Assembly: GCF_002906165.1 (NCBI RefSeq)
Contig: NZ_PPCN01000008.1
Span: forward strand, 186,001-250,000
Reading direction: 5' to 3'
Source of the DNA: Roseibium marinum
Lineage (GTDB): Bacteria; Pseudomonadota; Alphaproteobacteria; Rhizobiales; Stappiaceae
DNA length: 64,000 nucleotides
Within the stretch, counting starts at the first letter, position 1. Each line of letters starts with the position of its first letter. This document shows, in pieces, positions 1-7,505 of the stretch. The notes beneath the pieces were generated by a model. It made no database searches and was not told the origin of the DNA. It saw nothing but the letters and a program-made list of their open reading frames with translations. Position numbers and translations under genes: made by a program.

Positions 1-54
1 AGTGTTTCGCTTTCATGCCGTTGCCCATTCCAGCAGGCTGATCCAGGTGGTTTC

Positions 55-582
55 ATGACATCCAGGCCGACTTCCTCCGCAATCGCGCGACCTTTCCGGC
101 CCGGCGATCTGAGCAAACTTCTGCCCTTGAACAACTCAGCCGTTCCGGCCGTCAATGAACTGACAGCCGAGGATTTGCTCGACCTCGTCAATTCCGCGCT
201 GATCTGCCTGGTTGCGGACATCGATGATATGCCCGCCGGGTTCCTTCTGTGTATCGGCGACGGCACTGCATATGACAGCCGGAACTATCGCTGGCTGAGC
301 GAGCGTTTCTCGAATTTTGCCTATACCGACCGCATCGCCGTTGACGAAAAACAGCGCGGACGGAAAATCGGCGAGACGCTTTACGACGGGCTGTTTCGGC
401 ATCTTGCCGGCTCCGGACGCAGCTTCGTCTGCGAAGTCAACGAGCGTCCCCCCAATCCCGGATCCCTGAAGTTTCACAAGCGGCTGGGGTTTGAGGAGAT
501 CGGCAAAGCCGATCACGGAGACAAGGCCGTCATTTACCTCAAACGCCCGCCACAGCCGGCAGATCGGGACCGGCACGCATGA
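55..582 (+). CDS. GNAT family N-acetyltransferase
   Basis: This 175-residue protein has the GNAT fold signature. The acetyl-CoA pyrophosphate-binding motif A is visible as VDEKQRGRKIGETLYDGLF around residues 98-116, preceded by a beta-strand with IAVDE. The C-terminal part (residues 125-165) has the usual KFHKRLGFEEIG strand-helix element of motif B. It probably transfers an acetyl group to an amine in the cytoplasm, but the substrate cannot be read from sequence. The ATG at 55 follows AGGTGG at a normal spacing. Its stop overlaps the start of rlmJ by four bases (ATGA), so the two genes are translationally coupled. The family is certain; the substrate is unknown. Confidence 0.85.
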   Translation: MTSRPTSSAIARPFRPGDLSKLLPLNNSAVPAVNELTAEDLLDLVNSALICLVADIDDMPAGFLLCIGDGTAYDSRNYRWLSERFSNFAYTDRIAVDEKQRGRKIGETLYDGLFRHLAGSGRSFVCEVNERPPNPGSLKFHKRLGFEEIGKADHGDKAVIYLKRPPQPADRDRHA

Positions 583-1427
583 ACTACCGGCACGCCTACC
601 ACGCGGGAAATATCGGCGATGTGCTGAAACATGCCGTTCTGTCGAGGCTCATTGTCTATTTCAAGCGCAAGGACAAGGCCTTCCGAGTCTTCGATACGCA
701 TGCCGGCACTGGCCGCTACGATCTCACCTCGGTGGAAACGCAGAAGACCGGGGAATGGCAACAGGGGATTGGCAGAATACTGGCGGCCGGCGTACCGGCT
801 CCGGTTGCCGAACTTCTGACCCCCTGGCTTGACGTCGTCCGCGAGCTCAATCCGGGCGGCCGACTGAAGCTTTACCCGGGCTCACCATTGCTGGCGCGCA
901 ACCTGTTGCGTCCCAATGACCGGCTCACCCTGACCGAACTGCATCCGGCGGACTTCAAAACCCTGTCGGATCTCTTCACCGGGGACCATCAGGTCAAGAC
1001 CATTCACCTGGACGGCTGGCTCGCGCTGGGCGGTTTTCTGCCGCCCAAGGAGAAACGCGGGCTCGTGCTGATCGATCCCGCCTTCGAAGAGACCGGCGAA
1101 TTCGAGCGGATGACCGAAGCGGTCGTCGGTGGCTGGAAGAAGTGGCCCGGAGGCACCTACGCCATCTGGTATCCGCTGAAGGACGCAAGAGCGGTCCGGC
1201 GGATGCACGAGGCGTTCAGGGAGGCCGGTCTGCGCGATGTGCTGACGCTGGAACTCAATGCCGGTAAAAGCGGTCCGGATACGAGAATGCTGGGCTCCGG
1301 CATGACGCTTGTCAACGCGCCTTTCACACTGGCAGGCGAAATGCGCGTGATCTTGCCATGGCTTAGCGACGTGTTGCATCTGGGGCCCGGAGCAGGCTGG
1401 AATGTCACTCAGCTCATTGGCGAATAA
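579..1427 (+). CDS. rlmJ: 23S rRNA (adenine(2030)-N(6))-methyltransferase RlmJ
   Basis: The protein (282 residues, the usual length) opens with MNYRHAYHAGNIGDVLKHAV, the hallmark of RlmJ (formerly YhiR). RlmJ uses S-adenosylmethionine to N6-methylate A2030 of 23S rRNA. The SAM site is seen as FDTHAGTGRYDL near residues 38-49. The catalytic DPPF-type motif appears as LIDPAFEE near residue 165, so the second Pro is Ala and Phe is kept. The gene overlaps the upstream acetyltransferase by four bases and is probably co-transcribed with it. No regulatory site was seen. Identification rests on the family-specific N-terminus and is firm. Confidence 0.95.
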   Translation: MNYRHAYHAGNIGDVLKHAVLSRLIVYFKRKDKAFRVFDTHAGTGRYDLTSVETQKTGEWQQGIGRILAAGVPAPVAELLTPWLDVVRELNPGGRLKLYPGSPLLARNLLRPNDRLTLTELHPADFKTLSDLFTGDHQVKTIHLDGWLALGGFLPPKEKRGLVLIDPAFEETGEFERMTEAVVGGWKKWPGGTYAIWYPLKDARAVRRMHEAFREAGLRDVLTLELNAGKSGPDTRMLGSGMTLVNAPFTLAGEMRVILPWLSDVLHLGPGAGWNVTQLIGE

Positions 1428-1525
1428 CCGCCCGGGCCCAATCGCTTTTGCATGGATCAATGCTTGACCTCCGGCCCGCCCTCCCTCATCGTCTTCCTCA
1501 TTGTTTGCATACCGGAGATCTTGCC

Positions 1526-1969
1526 GTGCATGTTGCCCGTTCCGCCCGCTTTTTTCTGACTGCCCTGACCGTCTGCGCGAGCCTTGCAGCGCCGGCTTCG
1601 GCGGAAGAAAACCGCATCTATTTTTCCTTCGGCGGTGAAAACCGTCTGCCCGAATGCACCGCGGCATCCGTGCAAAGTGCCGTTGCCGGTTCGGTTGCCA
1701 GCGCCAGACGGGATTATTACGACGGCCGCACCATCATGGGCATCGATGACATTCGCGAAACCGGCTACCAGGTAGACATCAGTCCGGTTGCCCGCCGATA
1801 CTGCCGCGGCAAGGCCAGCCTCTCCGACGGCAGCATCCGGTCGGTCCATTATCTCGTTGAGGAAAATGCCGGTTTTCTCGGCCTTGGCTGGAACGTGGAA
1901 GCCTGCATGGCGCCTCTCGACAAATGGCACGTCTATGGCGACCATTGCAGCACGACCCGCCCGCGCTGA
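1526..1969 (+). CDS. Small secreted protein of unknown function
   Basis: I do not recognise this family. I chose the GTG at 1526 because GGAG lies nine bases upstream and because it places a classic signal peptide at the very N-terminus (MHVARSARFFLTALTVCA, cleavage after PASA). An in-frame ATG at 1448 would put 26 extra residues before the signal peptide. The mature part is about 120 residues, with three cysteines near the middle and end (PVARRYCRG, VEACM, GDHCS) that could form disulfides. It sits 20 bases upstream of the secreted RNase T2 gene and is probably co-transcribed with it. Periplasmic location is inferred from the signal peptide; function is open. Confidence 0.7.
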   Translation: MHVARSARFFLTALTVCASLAAPASAEENRIYFSFGGENRLPECTAASVQSAVAGSVASARRDYYDGRTIMGIDDIRETGYQVDISPVARRYCRGKASLSDGSIRSVHYLVEENAGFLGLGWNVEACMAPLDKWHVYGDHCSTTRPR

Positions 1970-1989
1970 ACCACAAAAGGTCTTTTCCG

Positions 1990-2646
1990 ATGGCGCTCCC
2001 GAGCCGCGCATGGCTGATGACCGTCTGCCTGCTGGCGGGCCTCATGTCCGCGCCGGCAATGGCGGACCAGCCCGGGGAATTCGATTTTTTCGTCCTTTCC
2101 CTTTCCTGGTCACCGACTTATTGCAAGCAGGAGGGCGAGGCCGCCAATCCGCACCAGTGCGGCGTCAGCGATCCCTACCGCTTTGTGGTTCACGGCCTGT
2201 GGCCGCAGCATGAGCAGGGCTACCCGCAATCCTGTCCGGGCATGCCGGAGCGCATCGATCGCCGGATCGCCGAAGATATGGAAGACATCATGCCCAGTCA
2301 TGCACTTGTCTTCCATCAGTGGCGCAAGCACGGCACCTGCTCCGGCCTCGATCCCGAGGATTATTTCAGCCTGACCCGTCAGGCTTTCGAAAAGATCGCC
2401 ATTCCGGGCGTCTTCACAAAACTGGACAAGCGCGGCAAGGCCGCTCCGGCAACCGTTGAAAAGGCCTTCCGCCTCGCAAATCCGGGCTTGCGGGAAGATG
2501 CCATGGCCGTCACCTGCGATCAGGGCGAGCTGGAAGAAATCCGCATCTGCCTGACGAAGGACCTGGCGTTCCGCTCCTGCCCCGCCGTTGACCGGGCAGG
2601 ATGCCGGTCCGCCAGCCTCGCCGTTCCCCCACCCGGCGCCCGGTAA
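1990..2646 (+). CDS. Secreted ribonuclease T2 family protein
   Basis: A 218-residue exported RNase. Residues 1-25 form a signal peptide ending in PAMA. The two catalytic signatures of the family are intact: CAS I as FVVHGLWPQ (His68) and CAS II as FHQWRKHGTC near residue 110. RNase T2 enzymes cleave single-stranded RNA with little base preference through a 2',3'-cyclic phosphate, usually in the periplasm or outside the cell. The ATG at 1990 has AAAGG nine bases upstream; the longer in-frame start at 1924 lies inside the preceding gene. A second T2 enzyme, with an additional domain, is at 44299-45318. A role in scavenging nucleotides from external RNA is inference. Confidence 0.93.
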   Translation: MALPSRAWLMTVCLLAGLMSAPAMADQPGEFDFFVLSLSWSPTYCKQEGEAANPHQCGVSDPYRFVVHGLWPQHEQGYPQSCPGMPERIDRRIAEDMEDIMPSHALVFHQWRKHGTCSGLDPEDYFSLTRQAFEKIAIPGVFTKLDKRGKAAPATVEKAFRLANPGLREDAMAVTCDQGELEEIRICLTKDLAFRSCPAVDRAGCRSASLAVPPPGAR

Positions 2647-2694
2647 GACCAGGCCGCCGCATTCCCCAAGTCTCTCTGTTCCGGAGTTAGGACC

Positions 2695-3345
2695 ATGATG
2701 AAATTACGTTCGTCTCCCCCCTCGCCTTTCGGCCGCAAGGTGAAACTCGCAATGGCGATCCTCGGCCTGAAGGACCGGATCGCGGTCGAAGATACCAGCA
2801 CGGCCGACCCATCCGACAGCATTCGCAGCCAGAACCCGCTCGGTAAAATTCCGGCGCTCGTTCTGGAAAACGGCGACGTGCTTTATGACAGCGCTGTCAT
2901 CGTGGAATATCTCGATTTCCTGGCCGGCGGTGACAAGCTCTTTCCAGCCGGCGAAGCCCGTTTCTCCGTGCTGCGCGATCAAACGCTGGCAGACGGCATC
3001 ATGGATGCCGCCATCCTTCGGGTTTATGAAAAGCGCTTCAAGGAAAAGAAGTACCGCGATCCCGCATGGGATGCCTATCAGGCGGCAAAGATGGAACGCG
3101 GCCTGGCGTATTTCGAGGCAAACACGCCGCCCGCGCCGGCGACCCAGGCCGACGTTACGGCGGGCACGCTGACGCTTGCCTGCACCCTTGGCTATCTCGA
3201 CATGCGCTTCGGCGGTGAGTGGCGTCAGGACCATCCAGCGCTGGTCGCCTGGCTGGACGCGTTCGAAGCCGCGGTTCCCGCCTTTGCCGATACCAGACAG
3301 CCGGCGGCACCTGTACCCGACGACGCCCCGGCAATGCTGCGCTAA
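2695..3345 (+). CDS. Glutathione S-transferase family protein
   Basis: The 216-residue product has the two-domain cytosolic GST architecture. An N-terminal thioredoxin-like domain (residues 1-80) starts SSPPSPFGRKVKLA. It contains NPLGKIPALV, with the cis-proline of the glutathione site, and DSAVIVEYLD, where the Asp/Ser pair contacts the gamma-glutamyl group. An all-helical C-terminal domain follows. The Ser/Pro-rich N-terminus suggests a serine-type or beta-like catalytic centre. The gene follows the RNase by 48 bases and may be read with it. It converges on the SDR gene, with a GC-rich hairpin between them. The exact reaction (conjugation, dehalogenation or isomerisation) cannot be assigned. 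Confidence 0.88.
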   Translation: MMKLRSSPPSPFGRKVKLAMAILGLKDRIAVEDTSTADPSDSIRSQNPLGKIPALVLENGDVLYDSAVIVEYLDFLAGGDKLFPAGEARFSVLRDQTLADGIMDAAILRVYEKRFKEKKYRDPAWDAYQAAKMERGLAYFEANTPPAPATQADVTAGTLTLACTLGYLDMRFGGEWRQDHPALVAWLDAFEAAVPAFADTRQPAAPVPDDAPAMLR

Positions 3346-3358
3346 CCCGACAGACCGG

Positions 3359-3386
3359 CCTCCCGCGTTTATCTGAGCGCGGGAGG
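3359..3386. terminator. GC-rich hairpin between convergent genes
   Basis: CCTCCCGCG at 3359-3367 pairs perfectly with CGCGGGAGG at 3378-3386 around a ten-base loop. It lies between the stop of the GST gene (plus strand) and the stop of the SDR gene (minus strand). There is no run of T on either side, so it may be a weak bidirectional terminator or an RNA 3'-end stabiliser rather than a classical intrinsic terminator. Confidence 0.5.
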
Positions 3387-3391
3387 ATAAT

Positions 3392-4201
3392 CTATGCGCG
3401 TGGAGTGACGTCGTATTCCCCGTCAATCGGCCAGTTGATGCCACTTGATGCGCCGCCATCCACCCTGATCGTCTGCCCCGTCAGAAAAGCCGCCGCGGGC
3501 GAGACCAGAAAGATCGCCGTGCCGATCAGGTCGTCCACGGTGCCCATGCGCCCCAGCGGCGTGACTGTCCGGTTCCAGGACTGCAGGTTCGGGTCAGACC
3601 ACAGCTTTTCGGTGAGATCGGTCAGAATGAAGCCCGGCGCCAGGCCGTTCACCCGCACACCATGCTTTCCCCATTCAAGAGCCAGCACGCGGGTCATGCT
3701 GGACAGGCCGGACTTCGACATCCCATAGGGCGCGACCTGGGCAAGGGAACTGAAGGTGGACAGGCTGTCCACGTTTATCACGCAGCCATTGCCCTGACGG
3801 ATCATCTGCTTGCCGGCAGTCTGCGCCATGAAGAACGCGCCGCGCAGATTGATATCCATGATCGTGTCGAATTCTTCAGGCGTGTACTCAACGGCCGGCT
3901 TGCGGATATTCACGCCGGCGCAATTGATCAGGGCATCGATCTGGCCGAATTCGGAGACAACCGCCTCAACGCAGGCTGTGATGGTGTCCGTGTCGCTGAC
4001 GTCGCAAATTTCATAGGCCATCGGGTTCGAAGCGGACCCTCCGGCTTCACAGGCGGTCCGCAAGGTCTTTTCGTCTCGCCCGGTAATGATGACCCGCGCC
4101 CCGCGCACGGCGAACGCTTCCGCCATGGCAAGACCGATCCCCCTGCTGCCGCCGGAGATCAGAACGTTTTTTCCCGATACGTCAAAAAGATCGTCTGCCA
4201 T
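3392..4201 (-). CDS. SDR family NAD(P)-dependent oxidoreductase, likely sugar-acid dehydrogenase
   Basis: A 269-residue classical short-chain dehydrogenase. The cofactor site is SGGSRGIGLAMAEAF near residues 14-28, the structural motif is NCAGVN, and the catalytic tetrad includes Ser of NVDSLSTF and YGMSK near residue 160. The C-terminal GLAPGFILTDLT and TGQTIRVDGG are typical of the gluconate 5-dehydrogenase/3-oxoacyl-ACP reductase branch. The ATG at 4201 has AAGG eight bases upstream. It is the last gene of a leftward group led by a GntR regulator, with a dehydratase remnant between. Opposite is a TRAP importer. A polyol or sugar-acid substrate is inferred from this context; the SDR assignment is certain. 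Confidence 0.88.
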   Translation of the reverse strand: MADDLFDVSGKNVLISGGSRGIGLAMAEAFAVRGARVIITGRDEKTLRTACEAGGSASNPMAYEICDVSDTDTITACVEAVVSEFGQIDALINCAGVNIRKPAVEYTPEEFDTIMDINLRGAFFMAQTAGKQMIRQGNGCVINVDSLSTFSSLAQVAPYGMSKSGLSSMTRVLALEWGKHGVRVNGLAPGFILTDLTEKLWSDPNLQSWNRTVTPLGRMGTVDDLIGTAIFLVSPAAAFLTGQTIRVDGGASSGINWPIDGEYDVTPRA

Positions 4202-4253
4202 TTTTATCACCTTCCCGCCGGGCTGACTCCTGGGATCAATGGTTCGCTTTGCC

Positions 4254-4640
4254 TCAAACAACCCCGTTGGACAGATAGCCGTGCAACACCTCCACCAGCC
4301 CCGGACAGGCGAGATTCCAGTCCAGCGTCGCTGCGGGCCTCTTGCCGTTCCCGTGCGGGGGGATGCGCGGGACACTCAATTGGAACCCCGCCTCCCTCGC
4401 GGAGGCCTGCCTTGATCGGTTCGCCGAGCAATAGTTGGATCTTGCCGCCAGGAGCAGGTTCGAAACCGGACTGGGCGATACCGATGACGGGCCGTCCGGA
4501 CTGAGGTTCTTCCGGCGTGTATCCTTCGTTCTGGTAGCGTTAGAGATAGAGCGCGGTCATTCCCGGGTTGTGTGGATTGTCAGATCATTGTTCTGCCGCA
4601 AACAGGAAACGGCCAAGAACTCCGGGAAATAGTCATCCAT
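4254..4640 (-). pseudogene. Decayed IlvD/Edd-family dehydratase remnant (XylD-like N-terminus)
   Basis: Reading the minus strand from 4640, in pieces that change frame, recovers about 110 residues of an IlvD/Edd-type sugar-acid dehydratase N-terminus. Recognisable blocks are SDNPHNPGMTALYL, RPVIGIAQSG, AGLREGGGVPIECPAHP, GKRPAATLDWNLA and LVEVLHGYLSNGVV. They resemble, from memory, the start of Caulobacter XylD (D-xylonate dehydratase). Damage includes a stop before SDNP, a stop after MTALYL, and frameshifts near 4595 and 4345. The iron-sulfur ligand Cys of the PCN motif is replaced by Gly. The remaining 450-480 residues are missing. An intact ribosome-binding site (AAGGAGG) still precedes the ATG at 4640, just after the GntR gene. 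Confidence 0.8.
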
Positions 4641-4653
4641 TTCCTCCTTGCCC

Positions 4654-5361
4654 TCAATCGGTGGCCGACTTGGAGGCTTCCTCCTCGGCAAACACGATTC
4701 TGATATTTTCGATCGCACGACGGAGATGGATCCTGATTTCGGAGGAGACCTGATCCTTGTCGCGTAGCCGAAGTCCTTCGACTATGCGGCCATGATCGAC
4801 CATGGCCTTGTCCCGGGCCTCCCGGTGCCGGGCGGACAGAAACCGAACGCGCCAAAGGCGTGAATGGTACTGTTTGTGTGTCTTGATCAGCGACGGGTTC
4901 TTCGTCGAGGCGACGATCGCCTCGTGAAACGCCATATCGATCTGGAAGAACTTTATCTGGTCGGGTTCCTGCACATTGGCGACCATCATCTGGTGCATGG
5001 CCCCGATCTCGTCGATTTCGTCCTGGGTGGCCTCGTCGCAGGCGCATTCTCCCGCAAGTTCCTCCAGCGCGGACTGCACCAGCAGAAGATGGTTCACCTC
5101 GACGAACGAGGGATTTGCAACGACCGGACTTTTGGAGGGCGACATTTCAACAAGGCCCTCCGCTTCCAGCACCAGGAGTCCTTCGCGCAGTGGCGTTCGA
5201 CTGACGCCGAGCGCGGCCGCGGTTTCACGTTCCGGAATGTTTTTCCCCGGAGACAGCTGACCCAGGAGGATCTGTTCGCGCAGGACATCGGCGATTTGTT
5301 CACCGAGCCGCTGGCGCGGCAGGGAAGGAAGGTCGATCGTATTTTCTTGTTTCAGTGCCAC
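4654..5361 (-). CDS. GntR family (FadR subfamily) transcriptional regulator
   Basis: The product has an N-terminal winged helix (residues 10-75: LGEQIADVLREQILLG, then PGKNIPERETAAALGVSRTPLREGL) and an all-helical FCD effector domain, so it is FadR-type. I prefer the GTG at 5361 (235 residues, normal for the family). The longer frame up to an ATG at 5475 would run through the palindromic operator at 5431-5442 and has no family counterpart. No strong ribosome-binding site supports either start, so the start is uncertain. The gene heads a leftward group (dehydratase remnant, SDR) and diverges from the TRAP operon. It probably represses both until a sugar acid binds, which is inference from layout. 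Confidence 0.85.
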   Translation of the reverse strand: MALKQENTIDLPSLPRQRLGEQIADVLREQILLGQLSPGKNIPERETAAALGVSRTPLREGLLVLEAEGLVEMSPSKSPVVANPSFVEVNHLLLVQSALEELAGECACDEATQDEIDEIGAMHQMMVANVQEPDQIKFFQIDMAFHEAIVASTKNPSLIKTHKQYHSRLWRVRFLSARHREARDKAMVDHGRIVEGLRLRDKDQVSSEIRIHLRRAIENIRIVFAEEEASKSATD

Positions 5362-5430
5362 GGGACAAGTCTCAAAACGGTTCGAGTTTCCGGCCTTGAT
5401 AAAGGACTTCCATCGAACTGGAAACTGTAT

Positions 5431-5442
5431 TTGGTATACCAA
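5431..5442. promoter_or_regulatory. Putative GntR operator, perfect 12-bp palindrome
   Basis: TTGGTATACCAA is a perfect palindrome in the divergent region between the GntR gene and dctP. The core TGGTATACCA is a familiar FadR-subfamily operator. A second, degenerate copy (CAGGTATAGCAA) lies at 5454-5465, 23 bases away, or about two helical turns, so cooperative dimer binding is possible. A TTGACA box at 5469-5474 could be the -35 of the dctP promoter, placing the operator just upstream of it. Assignment to the adjacent regulator is inference. Confidence 0.7.
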
Positions 5443-5586
5443 GCAAAAATCTTCAGGTATAGCAAATATTGACATGTTGCCGTGGCAGCTTTAGCTGTAG
5501 AACACGGTGTTGCTCGTAGACCGCGAAAACCGGCACGGGCCCCGCGCGTTCTCTGGGAGGGAACAACGGAACTGGGAGGAGAGACT

Positions 5587-6600
5587 ATGAAATTCAGAAA
5601 TCTGGCGGCCGTTGCCGCCTTGTCCGCAGGTCTTGCGACCGGCGTATCTGCGGCCGAGATTAATCTTCGCATGCAGACGCATTATTCACCCGAAGCCGTT
5701 TCGGGCCAGCTTGCGCAGGAATTCATCGACAATATCGAGCGCATGTCGGGTGGCCGTGTCCATATCGAAATGTTCTGGTCGTCGGCCGTCGTCGCCACCG
5801 TGGAGGGGTTCGACGCAGCTGCGACCGGCATTCTCGACGGTGAAATGCATGGTGGCGCCTACCAGACGGGTAAAAACCCCGCCTTCCAGTTCGTGGGTGA
5901 CCCTATGGGCGGCTACGACACGCCTTGGGAGCTTTACAGCTTTTACTATTTCGGTGGTGGTGAAAAGGCTGCCAACGAACTTTACGAGGCGCATAACATG
6001 CATCTCGTCGGATGGTGGACCGGTGGTCAGGAAGCCATGTCCTCTTCCCGCCCGATTGCAGGCCCCGAAGACCTGAAGGACTGGAAATTCCGGTCTCCTC
6101 CGGGCCTCGAAACCGAAATCTTCGCCGAACTGGGCGCTTCCCCGATCGTCATCGACTTCACGGAAGTCTTCACGTCGCTTGAAACCGGCATCATTGACGG
6201 CGCGGATGCATCCAGCCTCGCCAACAATGTCGGCCTCGGCCTCTATGACATTGTCGGACACGCCACCTATCCTGGCTTCCACTCGATGCCGGTAGACCAC
6301 GTGACGTTTAACCTCGAGGTCTGGAACAGCTTCCCGGACGACATCAAGGCGATCATCGAAACGGCGACACAGGCACTGGCTTTCAAAACGTCGATGACGA
6401 TCCATATCGCCAACGAAGAAGCCGCTGCCATGCTGAAGGAAAAAGGCGTGAAGCTCTACGACTGGTCGCCGGAGGACCGCGCGGAATTCCGCGCCGGCGC
6501 ACAACGCGCCTGGGACGGATGGGCCGAGAAGACACCGGAAGCCAAGGCGCTGGTCGAGGCTCATCGCGCGTTCCTGCGCCGCATCGGAAAAATCCAGTAG
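5587..6600 (+). CDS. dctP: TRAP transporter substrate-binding protein DctP
   Basis: The mature protein is the periplasmic solute receptor of a TRAP importer. Residues 1-22 form a signal peptide (MKFRNLAAVAALSAGLATGV, cleaved after SAA). The body has the DctP-family hallmarks: a conserved Arg in KFRSPPGLETEIFAELGA near residue 170, and EVFTSLETGIIDGAD near 195, the substrate-carboxylate pocket region. Length (337) is typical. The ATG at 5587 has GGAGGA just upstream, so the in-frame ATG at 5482 is rejected. It is followed by a hairpin and then dctQ and dctM. With the neighbouring SDR and dehydratase remnant, a sugar acid or another carboxylate is the likely ligand. Confidence 0.92.
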   Translation: MKFRNLAAVAALSAGLATGVSAAEINLRMQTHYSPEAVSGQLAQEFIDNIERMSGGRVHIEMFWSSAVVATVEGFDAAATGILDGEMHGGAYQTGKNPAFQFVGDPMGGYDTPWELYSFYYFGGGEKAANELYEAHNMHLVGWWTGGQEAMSSSRPIAGPEDLKDWKFRSPPGLETEIFAELGASPIVIDFTEVFTSLETGIIDGADASSLANNVGLGLYDIVGHATYPGFHSMPVDHVTFNLEVWNSFPDDIKAIIETATQALAFKTSMTIHIANEEAAAMLKEKGVKLYDWSPEDRAEFRAGAQRAWDGWAEKTPEAKALVEAHRAFLRRIGKIQ

Positions 6601-6630
6601 ACTTAAGCGCCTCGCACGAGTGAGACTTGA

Positions 6631-6654
6631 ACGAGCCCTTCGGGGCTCGTTTTT
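6631..6654 (+). terminator. Hairpin between dctP and dctQ (partial terminator)
   Basis: ACGAGCCC at 6631-6638 pairs with GGGCTCGT at 6643-6650 around a TTCG loop, followed by a T run. This is a textbook intrinsic terminator in the gap between dctP and dctQ. In binding-protein transporters such a site usually lets most transcripts stop after the receptor gene, so the receptor is made in excess over the membrane subunits. Confidence 0.85.
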
Positions 6655-6688
6655 CACGCAGGGCTGTTGAAACGCAAGGGAGGGCGTT

Positions 6689-7501
6689 GTGGCTGTTCAA
6701 GCGGAAAGCGTGTGGCTGGGCTCTGCCAGAAAACCGGTCCGGATGATCATGTGGACCAGTTTTTCCGGCACCGTTGCGTTTGTGCTCTGGCTGATCCTGA
6801 GCGGATTGTTTTTGGGCGCCGATTTCAACATGAAGCAGGTCCTGTCACCCGGGGAAACACCGGTGGTTTTCGCGACTCTGATCCTGGCAACCATTGCCCT
6901 GCTTTCGGCCAGCATTTATCTGTCCGACAGGCGCGGTGTGATTGAGCCCGAGCCTTGCGGTTTCTTCGACATAGTCAGTCTGATCTGCGCGCGCCTGTCC
7001 ATGATCGCAACCGCCTGCATCGTGCTGGTCATGTTCTTTGAAGTCGTCTCCCGCTACGTTTTCGAAAAACCGACGTTATGGGCGAATGAACTGTCGCTGT
7101 GGATCGCGGGGTTCGTGTTCCTGCTCGCGGGGCTTTATGCCATGCAGCAACGCAGCCACATTCGCATCTACATCATCTACGATCTGTTTCCCCGCTGGCT
7201 CCAGAAGCTTTCGGATGTGTTTTCGGTTCTGCTGATCTGGGTCTTCACCTTCTTGCTGATCTGGGGGGGATACAACGAGGCGGTCGCCAAGTTTTTCCGC
7301 TGGGAAACCTTCGGAACCGCATGGGATCCGCCGATCCCGGCCACCATCAAGCCCGCGATTCTGATTGTCGTGCTGATGGTGGCCATCCAGGCTCTGTCCA
7401 ACCTGATCGCCGACTGGAACAAGGCACCGGAAGTTCACCTGCCCGTCGACGAGATCGATGAGCACGAGATCGAACTCATACGCAAGAATATTGAGGGTTA
7501 G
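6689..7501 (+). CDS. dctQ: TRAP transporter small permease DctQ, with extended N-terminus
   Basis: The DctQ domain occupies the C-terminal two thirds (from about residue 90). It has four membrane helices and the typical EVVSRYVFEKPTLWANELS block. Before it are about 85 residues with two additional predicted membrane helices (MIMWTSFSGTVAFVLWLIL and VVFATLILATIALLSASIYL). The total is 270 residues, against 160-200 for most DctQ. The GTG at 6689 is preceded by AAGGGAGGG. It forms a membrane complex with DctM and couples DctP-delivered substrate to a sodium or proton gradient. The N-terminal extension is unusual, though longer DctQ forms exist. The start is well supported by the ribosome-binding site. 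Confidence 0.88.
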   Translation: MAVQAESVWLGSARKPVRMIMWTSFSGTVAFVLWLILSGLFLGADFNMKQVLSPGETPVVFATLILATIALLSASIYLSDRRGVIEPEPCGFFDIVSLICARLSMIATACIVLVMFFEVVSRYVFEKPTLWANELSLWIAGFVFLLAGLYAMQQRSHIRIYIIYDLFPRWLQKLSDVFSVLLIWVFTFLLIWGGYNEAVAKFFRWETFGTAWDPPIPATIKPAILIVVLMVAIQALSNLIADWNKAPEVHLPVDEIDEHEIELIRKNIEG

Positions 7502-7505
7502 CAGG

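Noticed and set aside
2704..3459. 251-residue minus-strand frame across the GST gene
   Set aside because: Overlaps the real GST frame entirely; lacks a ribosome-binding site and any motif.
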